A DNA stretch of 64,000 bases from Radicibacter daui (GTDB lineage: Bacteria; Pseudomonadota; Alphaproteobacteria; Radicibacterales; Radicibacteraceae): positions 372,001 to 436,000 of the forward strand of contig CP131056.1 in NCBI GenBank assembly GCA_030657355.1, in the 5' to 3' direction. Shown piece by piece: positions 61,700-64,000 of the stretch. Numbering within the stretch: the stretch's first letter is position 1; every line of letters starts with the position of its first letter. The notes below the pieces were generated by a model. The model saw nothing but the letters and a program-made list of their open reading frames with translations. It ran no database searches and was not told where the DNA came from. The position numbers and the translations under genes are program-made.

Positions 61700-63376
61700 A
61701 TGCGAGCCATCATGCACCATCACGAACGTCCCCCCTTGCCGTCCCGTCTTCGCCTGCTTCTGCTGGCCGCCGCCTCGCTTGGCGCGCTTGCCGCAACCGG
61801 TGCTTCTGCCGCCACGGCAACAAGCGATCCGCTGCCTCCCTGGCAGGGCCTGTTCAACGCCTATGTGGCGGCTCACCCGGACCTTACCGGCGATCCGGCC
61901 TTCACCAGCAGCTTTGCCATGATGCAGAGCTGTACGCCGGCAAGCCCGCCCAATGCCGGCCGCCAGCAAATGGCGAGCCACGATCTGATGCAGCTTGGCG
62001 ATCTGGCCGCTGGCAGCACGGTGCGCCTGCGCCTTGCCACCCATCTGGGGGTCGATCAGTCCGGCGTCGTCGATTTCAACCCGCTGCCGCCGGGCAGCAT
62101 CATTCCGGTGACGGCACCCGATCCCGAGCCGGGCTGTGCCCCGGTTTCCGGTGAATGGCCGCAGCGTTTCTCGGTGCATCTCGCCAATGGCGCCGCCATC
62201 GGCGACATAGCGAGCCCCGAGGCCGCTTCTCTTGCCGGCCAGCCGGCCTGGGTCGAGATGGATGCCGTGGTCGATCATATGGGCGACACCGGCGCCAGCG
62301 TGCCGGTCGAGATGCATGTCGTCGGCGCGCGCGTGCTGCTGGCCAATGCGCGCCTGCTCAAGACCTATGATGCCGCCGAGCTTGCCGCTGGCGGTGCCGG
62401 GGGCACCCTTGCCAGCCCGTTTGCCAGCAATGACCAGAAGGTCGGCCTTGCCTGGTTTGCCTTCAACGGCATGTCGCCGCCTGCCGGTGCGCCGGTGGTG
62501 GCGGATCTCGCCGCCAACCCGATGGCAACCAACCAGACCATGGGGCTGGACAGCACGGTCTCCGCGGTTCCGGGCGGTGTCGCCATTACGGCGCTGGCTT
62601 CCGGCTGGAGTGTGCCGGTCCAGGCCTTCAACCAGAATTTCTCGCTCGGCTTCGTCAATGCCAGCGAGTTTCATATCGTGCCTGTGCCGGGTGATATGAG
62701 TTCGGCGGTGGCGGGCGGTGCGCCGGCAATGGTGGAGGTAACCTTCACCCCCGTTGGCGCAGCCCCGGCTCACGGTGATGCGCCCCGGCTGGTCATGGCT
62801 CATATCGAAACCGTAACGCTGACTGTGCGGCCTTTCGGCCAGCCGCCGATGATCCGCACCGTGCGGACCGCCAGCGTGGCTGCGCCCTGGCATCCGTCGG
62901 TCGACAGCCGCACGGCGATGGATTTCGATATCAGCGGCATGCGTCCCGGTCAGGATAGCGCTACGGCTATTGCGGCCGCCCGGCAGAATTTCAGTGTGCG
63001 CCTGACGCCGTCCGGCAGCCGTCTTGTGCCGCCAGCTGCAACCTGCCCGCTTGATGGCACCGGCCAGCCGATTCCGCGCGCGGCCGGAGATTACCGCTGT
63101 GTCGTGGCCGATCTGGATGCCGCCGGCCTTGTTCGGCGTGCTCAGGTGGTAAGTGCCGTTCCCGGCGACCAGAGCAATGCGCTCGTCAGCGTGCTGATGG
63201 ACCGTTATGGCGAGCCGACAGCCCGCGGCGGCGAATTGCGGGTTAATGGCGAGCCCGTGCCGGGTATCGTATTGGGCTGGGGTGCCGTGGCGCCGGATGG
63301 CAGCACGCCGATGACCGCCAGGCTCTGGCAGGATGGCAGCTATACCTATGAAATGCTGACGGTCGCCGCCCCCTGA
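61700..63376 (+). CDS. Large secreted protein of unknown function
   Basis: 558 residues from ATG 61700 (AAGGGGGG just upstream). A long N-region with signal peptide ends near ALAATGASAAT. The mature protein has no recognised domain. It is beta-rich, has a few cysteines that could form disulfides (SCTPASPP, PGCAPV, ATCPLDG, YRCVV), and includes hydrophobic strands such as GEWPQRFSVHLANGAAIGDI. Same strand as hss, 31 bases after it, so possibly co-transcribed. Function unknown. Confidence 0.8.
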   Translation: MRAIMHHHERPPLPSRLRLLLLAAASLGALAATGASAATATSDPLPPWQGLFNAYVAAHPDLTGDPAFTSSFAMMQSCTPASPPNAGRQQMASHDLMQLGDLAAGSTVRLRLATHLGVDQSGVVDFNPLPPGSIIPVTAPDPEPGCAPVSGEWPQRFSVHLANGAAIGDIASPEAASLAGQPAWVEMDAVVDHMGDTGASVPVEMHVVGARVLLANARLLKTYDAAELAAGGAGGTLASPFASNDQKVGLAWFAFNGMSPPAGAPVVADLAANPMATNQTMGLDSTVSAVPGGVAITALASGWSVPVQAFNQNFSLGFVNASEFHIVPVPGDMSSAVAGGAPAMVEVTFTPVGAAPAHGDAPRLVMAHIETVTLTVRPFGQPPMIRTVRTASVAAPWHPSVDSRTAMDFDISGMRPGQDSATAIAAARQNFSVRLTPSGSRLVPPAATCPLDGTGQPIPRAAGDYRCVVADLDAAGLVRRAQVVSAVPGDQSNALVSVLMDRYGEPTARGGELRVNGEPVPGIVLGWGAVAPDGSTPMTARLWQDGSYTYEMLTVAAP

Positions 63377-63381
63377 CCGTG

Positions 63382-64000
63382 TCAGCCGGCAGCACCCTGC
63401 TGCCGGCGGAGCTGCCGGATGATGAAGCGCCCGGGCTGGAGCAGTGCCTGCTCCTCGCCCGGCAACGCTTCCGTGCCCCCGCAAATCTGGCCGGCCAGCA
63501 TCTCGGCGAGCAGGGGCGCCACTGTCAGCCCCCGCGGCCCGAGCCCGGCCATGACATAGAGCCCCGGCAGCCAGCGTGCCGGCGGCAGTCCGCCCCGGTG
63601 GGCGTTTTTGGCAAGCGGCGCATAGTCTTCGAGCCAGCCGGCGTGGTCGGGAACGGGGCCGGCCAGCGGCAGATGGTCCGGCGTCACCGCTCTGAGGGCA
63701 GCCCTGCCTTGCAGCGCCTCTTCCGGTTGGTCCGGCAGAATATCCCCCAGGGCTTCGCTCAGCGTTGCGAGATTGCGCCGGTGATCGGCGGCTTCGACCG
63801 TTTGCGGCCCGCCAGCCGAGTGATCGAAGGTTGCCCCCACAGCATGGCGCCCCTCCACCAGCGGCGTCATATAACCGCCAAAGACCAGCGCTGCCTGCAA
63901 CCGGGCGCTCTGTGTCCCCGGCGGGGTCAGGGTTATCTGCCCGCGCCGGGCGGCCAGCGGCAGCCAGGCCGTTACCTCAAACCGTGCCGCTTCAAGCGCA
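63382..64000 (-). CDS. mnmC: MnmC-like FAD-dependent tRNA-modification oxidoreductase, C-terminal part
   Basis: Open to the window edge; about 206 residues are visible. Conserved RRGQIT, ALVFGGYMTPLVEGRHAVGA, LRAVTPDHLPLAGPVPD and LYVMAGLGPRGLTVAPLLAE match the MnmC C-terminal oxidoreductase domain. This domain removes the carboxymethyl group of cmnm5s2U34 in tRNA using FAD. Whether the N-terminal methyltransferase is fused lies outside the window. Confidence 0.85.
   Translation of the reverse strand, partial: ALEAARFEVTAWLPLAARRGQITLTPPGTQSARLQAALVFGGYMTPLVEGRHAVGATFDHSAGGPQTVEAADHRRNLATLSEALGDILPDQPEEALQGRAALRAVTPDHLPLAGPVPDHAGWLEDYAPLAKNAHRGGLPPARWLPGLYVMAGLGPRGLTVAPLLAEMLAGQICGGTEALPGEEQALLQPGRFIIRQLRRQQGAAG

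Overview
The window is about 65% GC, densely packed bacterial chromosome. It carries rpsT next to dnaA, the sdhCDAB order, an alphaproteobacterial-type Trm112/DUF971 pair, coaBC-dut, System I cytochrome c maturation genes (ccm) and homospermidine synthase. Together these point to an alphaproteobacterium, probably Rhodospirillales-like; no genus can be fixed from the sequence. No insertion sequence, prophage, CRISPR array or integrase was seen.

Layout. 1-5.4 kb: the end of an ABC permease gene, then two units in which a LysR regulator faces oxidoreductase-type genes. The first resembles the catechol/quinone-responsive catDE pair (DoxX plus extradiol-dioxygenase-like VOC protein). 5.4-12.1 kb: one strand with a secreted phosphoesterase, a di-heme cytochrome c peroxidase, a DUF305 protein, a secreted beta-propeller, and an ECF sigma factor with its membrane anti-sigma factor. 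This looks like an envelope stress or redox system. 12.3-16.6 kb: a LysR-controlled AhpD/flavin-nitroreductase-like/hydrolase set and an EamA exporter. 16.6-20.4 kb: an ECF42-type sigma factor (TPR tail) with its DGPF/YCII partner, an SRPBCC protein, an NTF2-like protein and two VOC proteins. Three promoter-like sequences of identical layout (TGTCGG-N17-CGTC) precede the three transcription units. 20.4-31 kb: a LysE exporter with an AraC regulator, a hydrolase, tRNA-Gly, a proteostasis/housekeeping run (YbaK, CnoX-like thioredoxin-TPR, LON domain, Trm112, DUF971), and a LysR-SDR-VOC-NTF2-MFS cluster.

31-44.4 kb is the housekeeping core: coaBC, dut, an Rrf2 regulator-cysK-ThiF/MoeB-DsrE sulfur operon, mutM, rpsT, dnaA, xth, a fumarylacetoacetase-family enzyme, a PuuD-like amidotransferase, and an nfu-ccmH pair. 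44.5-50.3 kb: a polar amino-acid ABC importer (ATPase, binding protein, two permeases), a diguanylate cyclase and a soluble histidine-kinase-like protein. 50.4-53.9 kb: sdhCDAB. 54.1-54.3 kb: a candidate small RNA made of five consecutive hairpins ending in a strong intrinsic terminator. 54.4-57.5 kb: ccmA, ccmB, ccmC, ccmE. The window ends with a zincin-like peptidase, DUF3253, a class III nucleotide cyclase, homospermidine synthase, a large unrecognised secreted protein and part of MnmC.

The most interesting items are the three-promoter ECF42 regulon, the phosphoesterase-peroxidase-DUF305-propeller-ECF cluster, the multi-hairpin RNA candidate upstream of ccmA, the long structured leader before dnaA, and a MutM whose zinc-finger cysteines are rearranged.
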